In this document: positions 50,229 to 59,247 of the stretch, piece by piece
Layout of the letters: each line of letters starts with the position of its first letter
How positions within the stretch are numbered: position 1 is the stretch's first letter
Assembly: GCA_025370055.1 (NCBI GenBank)
Contig: CP073041.1
Coordinates: 6,852,272 to 6,916,271 of the forward strand
From: Woronichinia naegeliana WA131
GTDB taxonomy: Bacteria > Cyanobacteriota > Cyanobacteriia > Cyanobacteriales > Microcystaceae
Direction of reading: 5' to 3'
Length of the DNA: 64,000 nucleotides
The notes under the pieces: generated by a model
Seen by the model: the letters and a program-made list of their open reading frames with translations, nothing else
What the model was told of the DNA's origin: nothing
The model's database searches: none
Made by a program: the position numbers and the translations under genes

Positions 50229-50465
50229 TTACTCACGTAGAATTTCATCAATCAATACTTTCTGTTCATCCTTATTCATTTCATCCCAATTTTTATTTTT
50301 GTCCGCCGCAATTTGCCGAATATTAACCTGCCCAGATTGAGATAATTCAAGCCATTGACTCCAAGATTTTTGTAATAAAACTCGCATAAGTTTAGCCTGT
50401 TGTTGTTGAGGTAGTTGCTCCACTAACTGAATTGCCTGTTCATCCGTTAAAACAAGATTAGACAT
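50229..50465 (-). CDS. Small antitoxin-like protein
   Basis: 78 residues, acidic and helical (LTDEQAIQLVEQLPQQQQAKLMRVLLQ...). The short helical N-terminus followed by a charged tail is typical of small antitoxins or their partners, but no family is recognised and no toxin gene overlaps it. Ribosome site AGAGAGGAAA lies upstream of the ATG. Confidence 0.5.
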   Translation of the reverse strand: MSNLVLTDEQAIQLVEQLPQQQQAKLMRVLLQKSWSQWLELSQSGQVNIRQIAADKNKNWDEMNKDEQKVLIDEILRE

Positions 50466-50578
50466 AGTTTCCTCTCTTTTTGAGAAGGTTAAAATTATAA
50501 AATGTTAATGATTTGTAGAATTAGACTATGGTAACACAATTATTCAGACATGAAATAGCGCGATCGCAGTTAAAGAAC

Positions 50579-50869
50579 TTAATCGCCAATAATTAACGGT
50601 TCTTGATTTGGCAACCTGACAATAATTTCCATTGTACCTCCCAAAGCTTTAACCATCAATCGAAGTGAATTTAACTCTAAGCTTTGTTTTTGATCGAATT
50701 GTCTATCAAGAAATGTAGCTAAATCAGATGAAGACAAACCTAATTTCTCTCCGATTTGTCCAAGGGTAATTTCTTCCAAGTAAATTTCGGAAGCCCTTAA
50801 TCGAATAGCCTCTTGTCTTTCCATTGAAAGTTGACTTAATTCTTCAGATAGAGTTGTATATTTTACCAT
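50579..50869 (-). CDS. HTH antitoxin of a HigBA-like pair
   Basis: 96 residues. A helix-turn-helix is visible as EEITLGQIGEKLGLSSSDLATFL, and the C-terminal LNSLRLMVKALGGTMEIIVRLP is a common XRE-antitoxin tail. It should bind the promoter and neutralise the toxin encoded immediately upstream; its start shares one base with the toxin's stop. Confidence 0.8.
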   Translation of the reverse strand: MVKYTTLSEELSQLSMERQEAIRLRASEIYLEEITLGQIGEKLGLSSSDLATFLDRQFDQKQSLELNSLRLMVKALGGTMEIIVRLPNQEPLIIGD

Positions 50870-51228
50870 TAGCTTTGATCCTCAAGGGTTTTCAAATAAT
50901 TTTTATAGCGTTTTTCCGCGATAGGAATATTTTCTTTATACCATCGCTTTTTACCTGATTTGTTCCCCCCGACAAGTAAAATAGCCTGTCTTTGAGGATC
51001 AAAAATAAATAGAACGCGCCAAGGATTACCTTGATGCTGAATACGAATCTCCTTCATATTTTTAAAAGAGGAGCCTTCTAAGGTATCAACTCGTGGTCTT
51101 CCCAGATTAGGGACAAACTCAGCTAAAACAGTTAATACGGCAAAAATTTCATTCTGCAATCCTCGCTCTTGTTGATAAAACCAGATTCTAAAATCGGGAT
51201 CAAAAATAATATTCCATTTCATAACCAT
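50869..51228 (-). CDS. RelE/ParE (HigB, Gp49-like) toxin
   Basis: 119 residues. The central PRVDTLEGSSFKNMKEIRIQHQGNPWRVLFIFDPQRQAILLVGGNKSGKKRWYKENIPIAEKRY matches the Gp49/HigB-type RelE toxins that cleave mRNA at the ribosome. Toxin-first gene order with overlap is the HigBA arrangement. It points away from leuS, sharing a 187-base divergent promoter region. Confidence 0.85.
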   Translation of the reverse strand: MVMKWNIIFDPDFRIWFYQQERGLQNEIFAVLTVLAEFVPNLGRPRVDTLEGSSFKNMKEIRIQHQGNPWRVLFIFDPQRQAILLVGGNKSGKKRWYKENIPIAEKRYKNYLKTLEDQS

Positions 51229-51415
51229 AGTTTATCCCGTTGTTAAAATCTTGGCAAGATTTTAACAATTATAATCACCTTTTTAACCGTCCTTTTTAAT
51301 CATCCTTTTAACTATCAATTATCCATTGTCAATTATCCATTCTCAACCATCCCTTACCAACAATGTTACAATAACAAGCCTGTAATCAACTGGGCATAGG
51401 AGCGCATCGGTCATC

Positions 51416-53989
51416 GTGGTATCTCAATATAACGCTGCTGACATCGAACAAAAATGGCAAAAATCCTGGACGGAGTTGGGACTAGACCAAACGCCGACGG
51501 ATTCCGATCAGCTGAAATACTATGCGCTGTCTATGTTTCCCTACCCCTCTGGCAGTCTGCACATGGGTCACGTTCGCAACTACACCATTACCGACGTGAT
51601 CGCCCGTGTTAAACGAATGCAGGGGTATCAAGTCTTACATCCGATGGGATGGGATGCCTTTGGTTTGCCCGCCGAAAATGCCGCTATCGATCGCGGTGTA
51701 CCGCCGGCTCAGTGGACGTACCAAAATATTGCCCAGATGAAAGAACAATTGCAACAATTGGGGCTATCTTTGGACTGGGAACGGGAAGTGGCGACCTGCT
51801 CTTCTGACTATTACCGTTGGACACAGTGGTTATTTTTGCAATTCTATGAAGCGGGTTTAGCCTACCAAAAAGAATCGGCGGTGAATTGGGATCCCATTGA
51901 CCAAACGGTTTTAGCCAATGAACAGGTAGATAATGAAGGCCGTTCCTGGCGATCGGGCGCGAAGGTAGAACGGAAATTATTGCGTCAATGGTTTTTCAAA
52001 ATTACCGACTATGCCGAACAATTATTGACTGATTTAGACAAATTAACGGGTTGGCCCGATCGCGTCAAAACCATGCAGGCCAATTGGATCGGGAAATCCG
52101 TTGGAGCCTATTTGGAATTTCCGATCAAGGATAGTACGGAAAAAATCGCTGTTTTTACCACCCGTCCTGATACCGTCTATGGCGTGACCTATGTGGTACT
52201 CGCTCCTGAACATCCCCTCACCGCTTTGGTGACGACTGCCGCGCAAAAGGCAACGGTAGAAGCTTTTATTGAAGAAGTAGCCAGTGAAAGCGAGATTGAG
52301 CGTACTGCTGAAGACAAACCCAAGCGGGGTGTATTAACGGGGGGAATCGCAGTCAATCCTTTTAATGGCGAAGAAATTCCCATTTTGATTGCTGATTATG
52401 TATTGTATGAGTACGGAACAGGAGCCGTGATGGGGGTTCCCGCCCACGATGTCCGCGATTTTAAGTTTGCCAAGGAAAATGATTTGCCCATTCAGGTGGT
52501 GATTTTGCCTGACGAGAATGCCGATACAGAACTAAAGGCAGCCTATACGGAAGCAGGGATTATGGTTAATTCCGCAGACTTTACGGGCATGGATTCTATC
52601 AAAGCAAAAACGGCGATTATTGAGTATGCAGAAAAGAACGGTTATGGTAAAGCACGAGTACAGTATCGTTTGCGGGATTGGTTGATTTCGCGGCAACGGT
52701 ATTGGGGTTGTCCCATTCCCGTGATCCATTGCGAGACTTGCGGTACAGTTCCCGTTCCCGATGCGGATTTGCCCGTAAAATTGCCCGATCAAGTGGAATT
52801 TAGCGGTCGTGGCCCTTCGCCTTTAGCAAAATTAAGCGATTGGGTTGATGTACCTTGTCCCTGTTGTGGTCAGCCCGCTAAACGGGAAACGGATACGATG
52901 GACACGTTTATTGACTCGTCCTGGTACTTTTTGCGTTACACCGATGCTCAGAATTCCCAACAGGTTTTTGACCGCGATCGCGTTAATCATTGGATGGGAG
53001 TCGATCAATATGTGGGCGGTATTGAACACGCCATTTTACATTTACTTTATTCCCGTTTCTTTACCAAAGTTCTCCGCGATCGGGGTTTAGTCAATGTGGA
53101 TGAACCCTTCAATAAATTGTTAACCCAGGGTATGGTTCAGGGGCTAACTTATAAGAATCCAAAGACAGGTAAATATGTCATTGCTAAAGACTTAGAAACG
53201 GGTAAATTATTAATTGATCCCAGTAATCCCACTGACCCAGAAACAGGGGAAAAACTGCAAGTTTTCTATGAGAAAATGTCCAAATCTAAATACAATGGCA
53301 TTGATCCGCAAGAGGTTTTAGCTAAATATGGAGCCGACACAGCGCGGATGTTTATTCTCTTTAAAGCTCCTCCCGAAAAAGATTTAGAATGGGATGATGC
53401 AGACGTAGAAGGTCAATTTCGTTTTCTCAATCGGGTCTGGCGATTAGTAGCGGACTATGCTGAAAAAGCGGTTAAACCTGTGACGGCCAAAAATTTAAGT
53501 AAAGTGGAAAAAGATTTACGTCGTTCCATTCACCAAGCGATTAAAGAAATTGCGGAAGACTTAGACGGGGATTATCAATTTAATACGGCTATTTCCGAGA
53601 TGATGAAACTCAGTAATGCCCTCAGTTCGGCGACTTGTATGGAGTCCTCTGTTTATCGAGAAGGCATTGAAACCCTATTAATTTTAATGTCTCCTTTTGC
53701 GCCCCATATCACCGAAGAATTGTGGCAATTATTGGGTCATCAAAGTTCTATTCATCAGCAAAATTGGTTAACTTTTGATCCCGATGCGTTAGTAGTAGAT
53801 GAAATTACTTTAGTCATTCAAATTATGGGTAAAACTAGGGGAACGATTCAGGTTCCAGCCAGTGCAACTAAAGAGGAGTTAGAAAAGTATGCTCTTAGCT
53901 CTGAAATTGCCCAAAAGTATCTACAAGGGAAGGAGATTAAAAAGGCGATCGTTGTGCCTGGTAAGTTAGTTAATTTTGTTGCAAGTTAA
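51416..53989 (+). CDS. leuS: Leucine--tRNA ligase
   Basis: 857 residues from GTG at 51416 (no better ATG nearby). Class I signatures: HMGH in [12 protein letters not shown] and KMSKS in [11 protein letters not shown] at about residue 620. The CP1 editing domain includes TTRPDT at about residue 245, and the zinc-binding CETCGT...CPCCG follows. A normal-length housekeeping enzyme charging tRNA-Leu. It is flanked on both sides by accessory toxin-antitoxin genes. Confidence 0.98.
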   Translation: MVSQYNAADIEQKWQKSWTELGLDQTPTDSDQLKYYALSMFPYPSGSLHMGHVRNYTITDVIARVKRMQGYQVLHPMGWDAFGLPAENAAIDRGVPPAQWTYQNIAQMKEQLQQLGLSLDWEREVATCSSDYYRWTQWLFLQFYEAGLAYQKESAVNWDPIDQTVLANEQVDNEGRSWRSGAKVERKLLRQWFFKITDYAEQLLTDLDKLTGWPDRVKTMQANWIGKSVGAYLEFPIKDSTEKIAVFTTRPDTVYGVTYVVLAPEHPLTALVTTAAQKATVEAFIEEVASESEIERTAEDKPKRGVLTGGIAVNPFNGEEIPILIADYVLYEYGTGAVMGVPAHDVRDFKFAKENDLPIQVVILPDENADTELKAAYTEAGIMVNSADFTGMDSIKAKTAIIEYAEKNGYGKARVQYRLRDWLISRQRYWGCPIPVIHCETCGTVPVPDADLPVKLPDQVEFSGRGPSPLAKLSDWVDVPCPCCGQPAKRETDTMDTFIDSSWYFLRYTDAQNSQQVFDRDRVNHWMGVDQYVGGIEHAILHLLYSRFFTKVLRDRGLVNVDEPFNKLLTQGMVQGLTYKNPKTGKYVIAKDLETGKLLIDPSNPTDPETGEKLQVFYEKMSKSKYNGIDPQEVLAKYGADTARMFILFKAPPEKDLEWDDADVEGQFRFLNRVWRLVADYAEKAVKPVTAKNLSKVEKDLRRSIHQAIKEIAEDLDGDYQFNTAISEMMKLSNALSSATCMESSVYREGIETLLILMSPFAPHITEELWQLLGHQSSIHQQNWLTFDPDALVVDEITLVIQIMGKTRGTIQVPASATKEELEKYALSSEIAQKYLQGKEIKKAIVVPGKLVNFVAS

Positions 53990-54002
53990 GGGAGGCTATT
54001 TT

Positions 54003-54233
54003 ATGTCAACTTTACAGGAAGTTATCGGTTCTATTGAGCTTTTACCTGATGACGACAAGGAGCAATTGTTCGAGATACTTTATCAACGTCGGATCGAGGA
54101 GCGTCGGGCTGAAATTTTAGCGAATGCTCAGGAGGTTCGGCAAGCCTTTAAGGAAGGGAAAGCCAAAGTTGGAACAGTGGAGGATTTAATCGCTGATTTA
54201 TTAGAGGATGACGATGAAAGTTGTTTGGAGTAG
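54003..54233 (+). CDS. Antitoxin of a RelE-type pair
   Basis: 76 residues from ATG at 54003 (an upstream in-frame start at 53976 lies inside leuS). Short, acidic and helical: MSTLQEVIGSIELLPDDDKEQLFEILYQRR..., ending in the acidic ADLLEDDDESC. Size, charge and the 20-base overlap with the next gene indicate the antitoxin of a type II pair. No DNA-binding fold is obvious. Confidence 0.72.
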   Translation: MSTLQEVIGSIELLPDDDKEQLFEILYQRRIEERRAEILANAQEVRQAFKEGKAKVGTVEDLIADLLEDDDESCLE

Positions 54234-54495
54234 TGGATTTAAGCGATCCTTTAAAAAAATTACCAAGAAAAATTCTCGACTCAGTGACAAAATTATTGAG
54301 ACTTTAAAATTATTGGCGGTTGATCCTTTTACTCCTTCTTTAAAATCTCATAAATTAGCAGGTCACATGGAGGGTTTATGGTCTTGTTCTGTTGCCTATG
54401 ATTGCAGAATTATTTTCGATATTTCCGAAGACGGTCAATTATTAGAAATGGTTATTTTATTAATTGATGTTGGCAGCCATGACCAAGTTTATTAA
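54214..54495 (+). CDS. RelE/YafQ-type mRNA interferase toxin
   Basis: 93 residues from ATG at 54214 (54208 is also possible). VVWSSGFKRSFKKITKKN, SLKSHKLAGHMEGLWSCSVAYDCRIIFDI and the C-terminal IDVGSHDQVY form the RelE/YafQ fold with its conserved His and Arg residues. Expected to cleave translated mRNA when released from the antitoxin encoded in overlap. Confidence 0.85.
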   Translation: MKVVWSSGFKRSFKKITKKNSRLSDKIIETLKLLAVDPFTPSLKSHKLAGHMEGLWSCSVAYDCRIIFDISEDGQLLEMVILLIDVGSHDQVY

Positions 54496-54510
54496 AATGA
54501 TGTGGGGCTT

Positions 54511-54780
54511 ATGAACTCCAATCTTGCGATTCGATATGATAAAATGGATGACATTCTTTATCTGGATCAATGTTCACCCTATCCTGAACAAAGATCTGAA
54601 GAGATTGGCGATGAAATTGTCGCTCGTTTTAATCCTGAGAGTGGCAATATTGAAAATTTAGAGATTTTATTTTTCTCTAAACGTTTGGAATCTCAAATAC
54701 AATTTGAATTACCATTAACGGCACAATTTTCTTTGGAGAATATGACTATTAATCACAATCAAAATTCTTTGGTTTTGTGA
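54511..54780 (+). CDS. DUF2283 family protein
   Basis: 89 residues from ATG at 54511. RYDKMDDILYLDQC, IGDEIVARFNPESGNIENLEILFFSKRLE follow the DUF2283 pattern, small proteins often next to toxin-antitoxin pairs or DUF2442/DUF4258 proteins. Function not established. 10 bases before the DUF2442 gene. Confidence 0.72.
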   Translation: MNSNLAIRYDKMDDILYLDQCSPYPEQRSEEIGDEIVARFNPESGNIENLEILFFSKRLESQIQFELPLTAQFSLENMTINHNQNSLVL

Positions 54781-54790
54781 GGTTAGGGTT

Positions 54791-55033
54791 ATGAATCCTA
54801 GAATTAAGCAAGTTACGCCGCTATCCAATTATAAGTTTAAACTCATATTTACCAATAGAGAATGGGGCATTTATGATTGTTCCAGTTTATTGAATTTTGG
54901 GGTGTTTCAAGAACTTCAAAATATCCATTATTTTAATCAAGTTAAGGTTATTGATGGGACGGTGGTTTGGCCCCATGAACAAGATATTTCCCCTGATACC
55001 CTTTATCTTGATTCGCTACGATATAAGGATTAA
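54791..55033 (+). CDS. DUF2442 family protein
   Basis: 80 residues. RIKQVTPLSNYKFKLIFTNRE and TVVWPHEQDISPDTLYLDS are typical of DUF2442. In many genomes it forms a pair with a DUF4160 or DUF2283 neighbour that resembles a toxin-antitoxin module; here with the gene just upstream. Function otherwise unknown. Confidence 0.75.
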   Translation: MNPRIKQVTPLSNYKFKLIFTNREWGIYDCSSLLNFGVFQELQNIHYFNQVKVIDGTVVWPHEQDISPDTLYLDSLRYKD

Positions 55034-55062
55034 AAATTTAGTTTTTAAGGTTACAAATTTTT

Positions 55063-55377
55063 ATGAATTTAGCGATTTCTTTACCAATAGAAAATTTACA
55101 ATTATTCTGTCAGCATTGGCAAATTCAAGAGTTGGCGGTTTTTGGTTCGGTTTTGCGTGAAGATTTTCAACTAAATGAAAGTGATGTGGATTTTTTAGCA
55201 GTGTTTAAGCCGTCTTCTCATTGGAGTTTATTAGATCGTGTGCGGATGGAAAGTGAGTTAGAATTGTTGCTGGCTCGTCCTGTGGATTTATTGGATCGAG
55301 AGGAGGTTGAACAAAGTCCAAATTGGTTACGCCGTCAAGCAATTCTTGGATCAGCAAAGGTGATTTATGCTGCGTGA
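55063..55377 (+). CDS. MntA-type nucleotidyltransferase antitoxin
   Basis: 104 residues, minimal nucleotidyltransferase fold. The active site reads FGSVLREDFQLNESDVDFLA: GS followed by 11 residues (most have 10) and then DxD. In MntA/HepT systems this protein adds AMP residues to a HEPN toxin and inactivates it. It overlaps the HepT gene by 11 bases, the standard arrangement. Confidence 0.88.
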   Translation: MNLAISLPIENLQLFCQHWQIQELAVFGSVLREDFQLNESDVDFLAVFKPSSHWSLLDRVRMESELELLLARPVDLLDREEVEQSPNWLRRQAILGSAKVIYAA

Positions 55378-55705
55378 TCAAGCGACGCTTCTAGATATTG
55401 TTCGTTTTGCCGAAGAAATTCTTGATTTAACGAAGGGAATGGATGAAATGATTTTTGCGAATAGTCGTTCCACTCAACTGGCGGTACTGTATGAAATTGC
55501 TGTTTTGGGAGAAGCAGTTAAGCGTCTTTCTTCTGAGTTTCGAGAGGATCATCCTGAAATTCCCTGGAAAGAGATCGCGGGAATGCGTGATAAGGTCATT
55601 CATCAATATGATCGTGTTAGAATTCCAGTAGTTTGGCAAGTCGTGATAGTTGATATTCCTGAGTTACTGGATCAACTTAAACCCTTGTTACCGCGAGAAA
55701 TTTAA
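55367..55705 (+). CDS. HepT-type HEPN RNase toxin (DUF86)
   Basis: 112 residues, helical. The RNase motif R-x4-H-x-Y is present as RDKVIHQY near residue 84, where the Tyr is the residue modified by MntA in studied systems. MRDKVIHQYDRV is followed by VVWQVVIVDIPELLDQL, typical of the family. Paired with the nucleotidyltransferase gene it overlaps. Confidence 0.9.
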   Translation: MLRDQATLLDIVRFAEEILDLTKGMDEMIFANSRSTQLAVLYEIAVLGEAVKRLSSEFREDHPEIPWKEIAGMRDKVIHQYDRVRIPVVWQVVIVDIPELLDQLKPLLPREI

Positions 55706-55722
55706 TTGAGGAGAATCTAAAA

Positions 55723-56154
55723 ATGACTGAACCATTAACGACGGGTTTGCTTGTAACTTTAGCGGTACAAGAATTTATTAAATCTGGGACGGGGGATTTG
55801 GCGAAACGGTTTACGGCTGAGGCTTTAGCTAAGATTCCTGTTTTATGGGAAAAGATCAAAACTCGACTAATGGGAAGATCGGCGAAAGTTAATGAAGCGA
55901 TCGCAAAGGTTGAAGGCGGTGATAGTAAAGCCGTTGAAACCTTGACTAAACATCTGGATGTGATTTTAGATGAAGACCCTGATTTTGCGAAAGAGTTAAA
56001 AGTTTTAGCGCAGACGATCCAAGCAGGTAAAATTCAGGACAATAGTAGTATGATTCAAAAAAATTCTGATAATGCTAAGGGTTGGCAGACAAAAGTTGAG
56101 GGGGGAACTGCCTATATTGGGGAGATTCATATTAATCAATCGAAGGACTCTTAA
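55723..56154 (+). CDS. Small adaptor-like protein of a STAND conflict unit
   Basis: 143 residues. The first ~45 residues (TTGLLVTLAVQEFIKSGTGDLAKRF...) are helical and could be an effector-associated or membrane-proximal segment. The C-terminal end NSDNAKGWQTKVEGGTAYIG is nearly repeated in the N-terminal part of the next protein (NSDNARGYQTLVQGGVAYIG). Such short repeats link partners in NACHT/NB-ARC conflict systems. Lies 11 bases before that gene. No enzymatic domain seen. Confidence 0.65.
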   Translation: MTEPLTTGLLVTLAVQEFIKSGTGDLAKRFTAEALAKIPVLWEKIKTRLMGRSAKVNEAIAKVEGGDSKAVETLTKHLDVILDEDPDFAKELKVLAQTIQAGKIQDNSSMIQKNSDNAKGWQTKVEGGTAYIGEIHINQSKDS

Positions 56155-56165
56155 GGAAATGTCAG

Positions 56166-58715
56166 ATGGAAAAGGTAATTGAGAAATTATGTAGATTAGG
56201 GGCTGAGTTGATGCAACAGCATCCAGAGGCTAAACCTGAAGAGTTAGAGACTTTATTACAGCAAGCTTTACAAGTAGATGTAGAGTTAACGACAAGTTTA
56301 CGTCAAGGAATGACGCAAAGCAATTCTGATAATGCTAGGGGTTATCAAACTTTAGTACAGGGTGGAGTCGCTTATATTGGTGATCGCTTTCAGGTAGATA
56401 ATGAAACGTTACAGTCTGTTTTAGAAGCTTTTCTGAAAACAAATTTTAATCAGCTATCAATTCCCCAAGCTGAGAAACCAGCAGAATTACCCAATAATCT
56501 GAATCGGGCGCGTACTGGAGCAGTTAATTTTGTGGGGCGTGAGGACGCAATGACACAATTGCACGACCAGTTACAGCAACAAGAAAGAATTGCGATTACC
56601 GCCGTCGTTACAGGAATGGCAGGAGTGGGCAAGACAGAATTAGCTCTCCAATATGCTCTACATCATCGGGAAAAATCAACTTATGCAGGCGGTATTTGCT
56701 GGATCGGGGTACAAGGTGAAACAGTAGGGGTACAACTATTGGATTTTGCTAAGTCGCTGTTGGGTTTATTTCCCCCTGAAGATTTGAATTTGCGGGGGCA
56801 ATTGGATTATTGTTGGGCGAGATGGCAACCGCCAGGGGATGTACTGCTAGTTTTAGATGATGTGCATCAATACACGGAAATCCAAGATTATTTGCCTCCC
56901 CAAGAACAACGATTCAAGGTATTGATTACGACTCGGCAACACTGGCTGGCCGCATCGTTTGAGCAATTGCGCTTACCCGTTTTAAGCGAATCAGCCGCCC
57001 TTGCTTTACTGGAATCTCTGATTGGTGCGTCGCGTCTGCAAGCTGAATTAGAGGTAGGGAAGGGGCTATGTGCCTGGCTGGGGTATTTGCCTTTGGGCTT
57101 GGAATTGGTGGGGCGTTTCCTCAAGCGGCGTACTAATTGGACATTGGCGAGGATGCAGCAACAGTTGATAGATAAGGGCTTACAGTTGTCAGCTTTGCAG
57201 AATCCTTCGGCAGATATGACGGCGCAAAGAGGGGTAGAGGCAGCTTTTGAGGTGAGTTGGGAGGAGTTAAATCAGTCAGCGAGAGATTTAGGGTGTTTCC
57301 TCAGTCTCTTTGCTTTGGCTCCTATGCCTTGGCGGTTGGTGGTAGAAAGGTGTTTGTCTGCTGAAGATGAGGAGGAGTTGGAATATATTAGAGAGGAGCA
57401 ATTACTCAATCTTCATCTGTTGCAAGCAGTGGAAGGAGAAGTTTATCAGTTTCATCCCTTGGTGCGACAGTTTTTTCAAGCTAAGTTAGTACTGCGAGAG
57501 GATGGGGATGAGTTGAAACGATCCTTTTGTCGGGGTATGGTTGAGGAAGCAAATACTATTCCTGAGAGTCCAACTAAGGAGCAAATAGAAGCCGTCGCCC
57601 TATCTATTCTCCATATTGCGGAGTCAGCGACAGAGTTAGAACAATGGCTGGAGGATGAGGATTTAATTCCGTCTTTTAAGGGATTGGAGATATTTTATTA
57701 TGGGCAGGGATTTTACGAACAGGCTGAACCTTGGTATAAGCAATGTCTAGAAGTAACTCGCCGCCGCTTGGGAGAAGAACATCTCGATGTAGCAACTTCC
57801 CTCAACAATTTAGCAGAATTATACCGTTCCCAAGGAAAATACAAAGAAGCTGAACCCCTCTATTTACAAGCTTTAGAATTGGATCAACGACTATTAGGGG
57901 AGGATCATCCCAATGCCGCTACTTTGCTCAACAATTTAGCATTATTGTACGCATCCCAAGGAAGGTACGAAAAAGCTGAACCCCTCTATTTACAAGCTTT
58001 AGAATTGAATCAACGACTATTAGGGGAGAATCATCTCTCTGTAGCTACCTCCCTTAATAATTTAGCAGAATTGTACAATTTTCAAGGAAGATATAAAGAG
58101 GCTGAACCTATCTATTTACAAGCTTTAGAATTGAGGAAAAGACTGTTAGGAAAGAATCATCCCCTTTTAGCACAATCCCTTAACAATTTAGGATTATTAT
58201 ACTGTTTGCAAGGAAAGTATGAAGAAGCTGAATCCCTCTATTTACAAGCTTTAGAATTGAGGCAACGACTATTAGGGGAGAATCATCTCTCTGTAGCTAT
58301 CTCCCTTAATAATTTAGCAGAATTATACTATTATAAAGAAAGATACAAAGAAGCTGAACCTCTCCATTTACAAGCTTTGGAATTGAGAAAACAACTATTA
58401 GGAAAAAATCACCCAGATGTAGCTACCTCCCTCAACAATTTAGCATTATTGTACGATTCCCAAGGAAGGTACAAAGAAGCTGAACCCCTCTTTTTACAAG
58501 CTTTAGCAATTGCTGAGCAAGCTTTAGGAGAGAATCATCCCGATGTAGCTACCTCCCTTAATAATTTAGCACTATTGTACTATTATCAAGGAAGGTACGA
58601 AGAAGCTGAACCCCTCTTTTTACAAGCTTTAGCAATTGCTGAGCAAGCTTTAGGGGAGAATCATCCTAATACTGTTCAGATTCGGGAAAATTTACAAAAA
58701 CATCCATCGTCTTAA
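56166..58715 (+). CDS. NB-ARC/TPR STAND ATPase
   Basis: 849 residues. Residues 1-80: helical N-terminus plus the NSDNARGYQTLVQGG motif shared with the preceding gene. Residues of about 120-420: NB-ARC with Walker A GMAGVGKT (150-157), Walker B VLLVLDDV, the sensor strand VLITTRQHW and the GYLPLGLEL motif. From about residue 510: eight 42-residue tetratricopeptide repeats of the TPR_12 kind (AEPLYLQALEL...LLGENHP...ATSLNNLALLY). STAND ATPases sense a target through such repeats and oligomerise to switch on a partner; no effector domain is in this chain. DNA repeats of 126 bp at 57720-58680. Confidence 0.9.
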   Translation: MEKVIEKLCRLGAELMQQHPEAKPEELETLLQQALQVDVELTTSLRQGMTQSNSDNARGYQTLVQGGVAYIGDRFQVDNETLQSVLEAFLKTNFNQLSIPQAEKPAELPNNLNRARTGAVNFVGREDAMTQLHDQLQQQERIAITAVVTGMAGVGKTELALQYALHHREKSTYAGGICWIGVQGETVGVQLLDFAKSLLGLFPPEDLNLRGQLDYCWARWQPPGDVLLVLDDVHQYTEIQDYLPPQEQRFKVLITTRQHWLAASFEQLRLPVLSESAALALLESLIGASRLQAELEVGKGLCAWLGYLPLGLELVGRFLKRRTNWTLARMQQQLIDKGLQLSALQNPSADMTAQRGVEAAFEVSWEELNQSARDLGCFLSLFALAPMPWRLVVERCLSAEDEEELEYIREEQLLNLHLLQAVEGEVYQFHPLVRQFFQAKLVLREDGDELKRSFCRGMVEEANTIPESPTKEQIEAVALSILHIAESATELEQWLEDEDLIPSFKGLEIFYYGQGFYEQAEPWYKQCLEVTRRRLGEEHLDVATSLNNLAELYRSQGKYKEAEPLYLQALELDQRLLGEDHPNAATLLNNLALLYASQGRYEKAEPLYLQALELNQRLLGENHLSVATSLNNLAELYNFQGRYKEAEPIYLQALELRKRLLGKNHPLLAQSLNNLGLLYCLQGKYEEAESLYLQALELRQRLLGENHLSVAISLNNLAELYYYKERYKEAEPLHLQALELRKQLLGKNHPDVATSLNNLALLYDSQGRYKEAEPLFLQALAIAEQALGENHPDVATSLNNLALLYYYQGRYEEAEPLFLQALAIAEQALGENHPNTVQIRENLQKHPSS

Positions 58716-58790
58716 CTGTGATTGATGGGATTATGGGATGGACTATATTGTTAATACTGTTTTGTAGTGCAAAAAAGGTAATGAAAAATC

Positions 58791-59105
58791 ATGAACAAAC
58801 AACTATTACTCAATAAAATTAAACAAGCAGTACAAGCAATTGAGCCACAAGCACAAATATTCCTTTATGGTTCACGGGCGCGAAACGATGCTCAACCAGA
58901 CTCTGATTGGGATATATTAGTGTTAGTTGATGGGATCACTAACCCCACTCGAACATCTCAAATCCGTCGTCAAATTTATGAAATCGAATGGGAAACAGAA
59001 GAGGTTCTTTGTACCATTGTTCGCAGCAAAAATCAATGGGAACATCCCTTATTACAAACTACTCCTTTCTGGCAATCAGTTAACAAAGAAGCCATTATGT
59101 TATGA
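58791..59105 (+). CDS. MNT-type nucleotidyltransferase
   Basis: 104 residues. The active site FLYGSRARNDAQPDSDWDILV gives the canonical GS-x10-DxD. It looks like the antitoxin half of an MNT/HEPN pair; the ATGA overlap leads into a HEPN gene that is truncated. 75 bases after the STAND gene. Confidence 0.85.
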   Translation: MNKQLLLNKIKQAVQAIEPQAQIFLYGSRARNDAQPDSDWDILVLVDGITNPTRTSQIRRQIYEIEWETEEVLCTIVRSKNQWEHPLLQTTPFWQSVNKEAIML

Positions 59106-59242
59106 GTAAAACTTCCCCTCACGATCAACTAATTAGGTATCGTTTAAATCGTGCAGAGGAAGCCTATCAAGTTGTAAATTTTCAAGTTGCGATCGCGATA
59201 CAATTTAACAATTCACGAGTGCTGATTTTCTTGATGGAGTAA
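59102..59242 (+). pseudogene. HEPN-domain gene remnant
   Basis: 46 codons overlapping the nucleotidyltransferase stop by ATGA. The start MSKTSPHDQLIRYRLNRAEEAYQ is the typical N-terminus of HEPN partners in such pairs. After about residue 28 (at a HIP1-like GCGATCGC) it reads unrelated sequence and stops, so the RNase motif part is missing. The pair is therefore an antitoxin without a working toxin. Confidence 0.7.
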
Positions 59243-59247
59243 AACTA

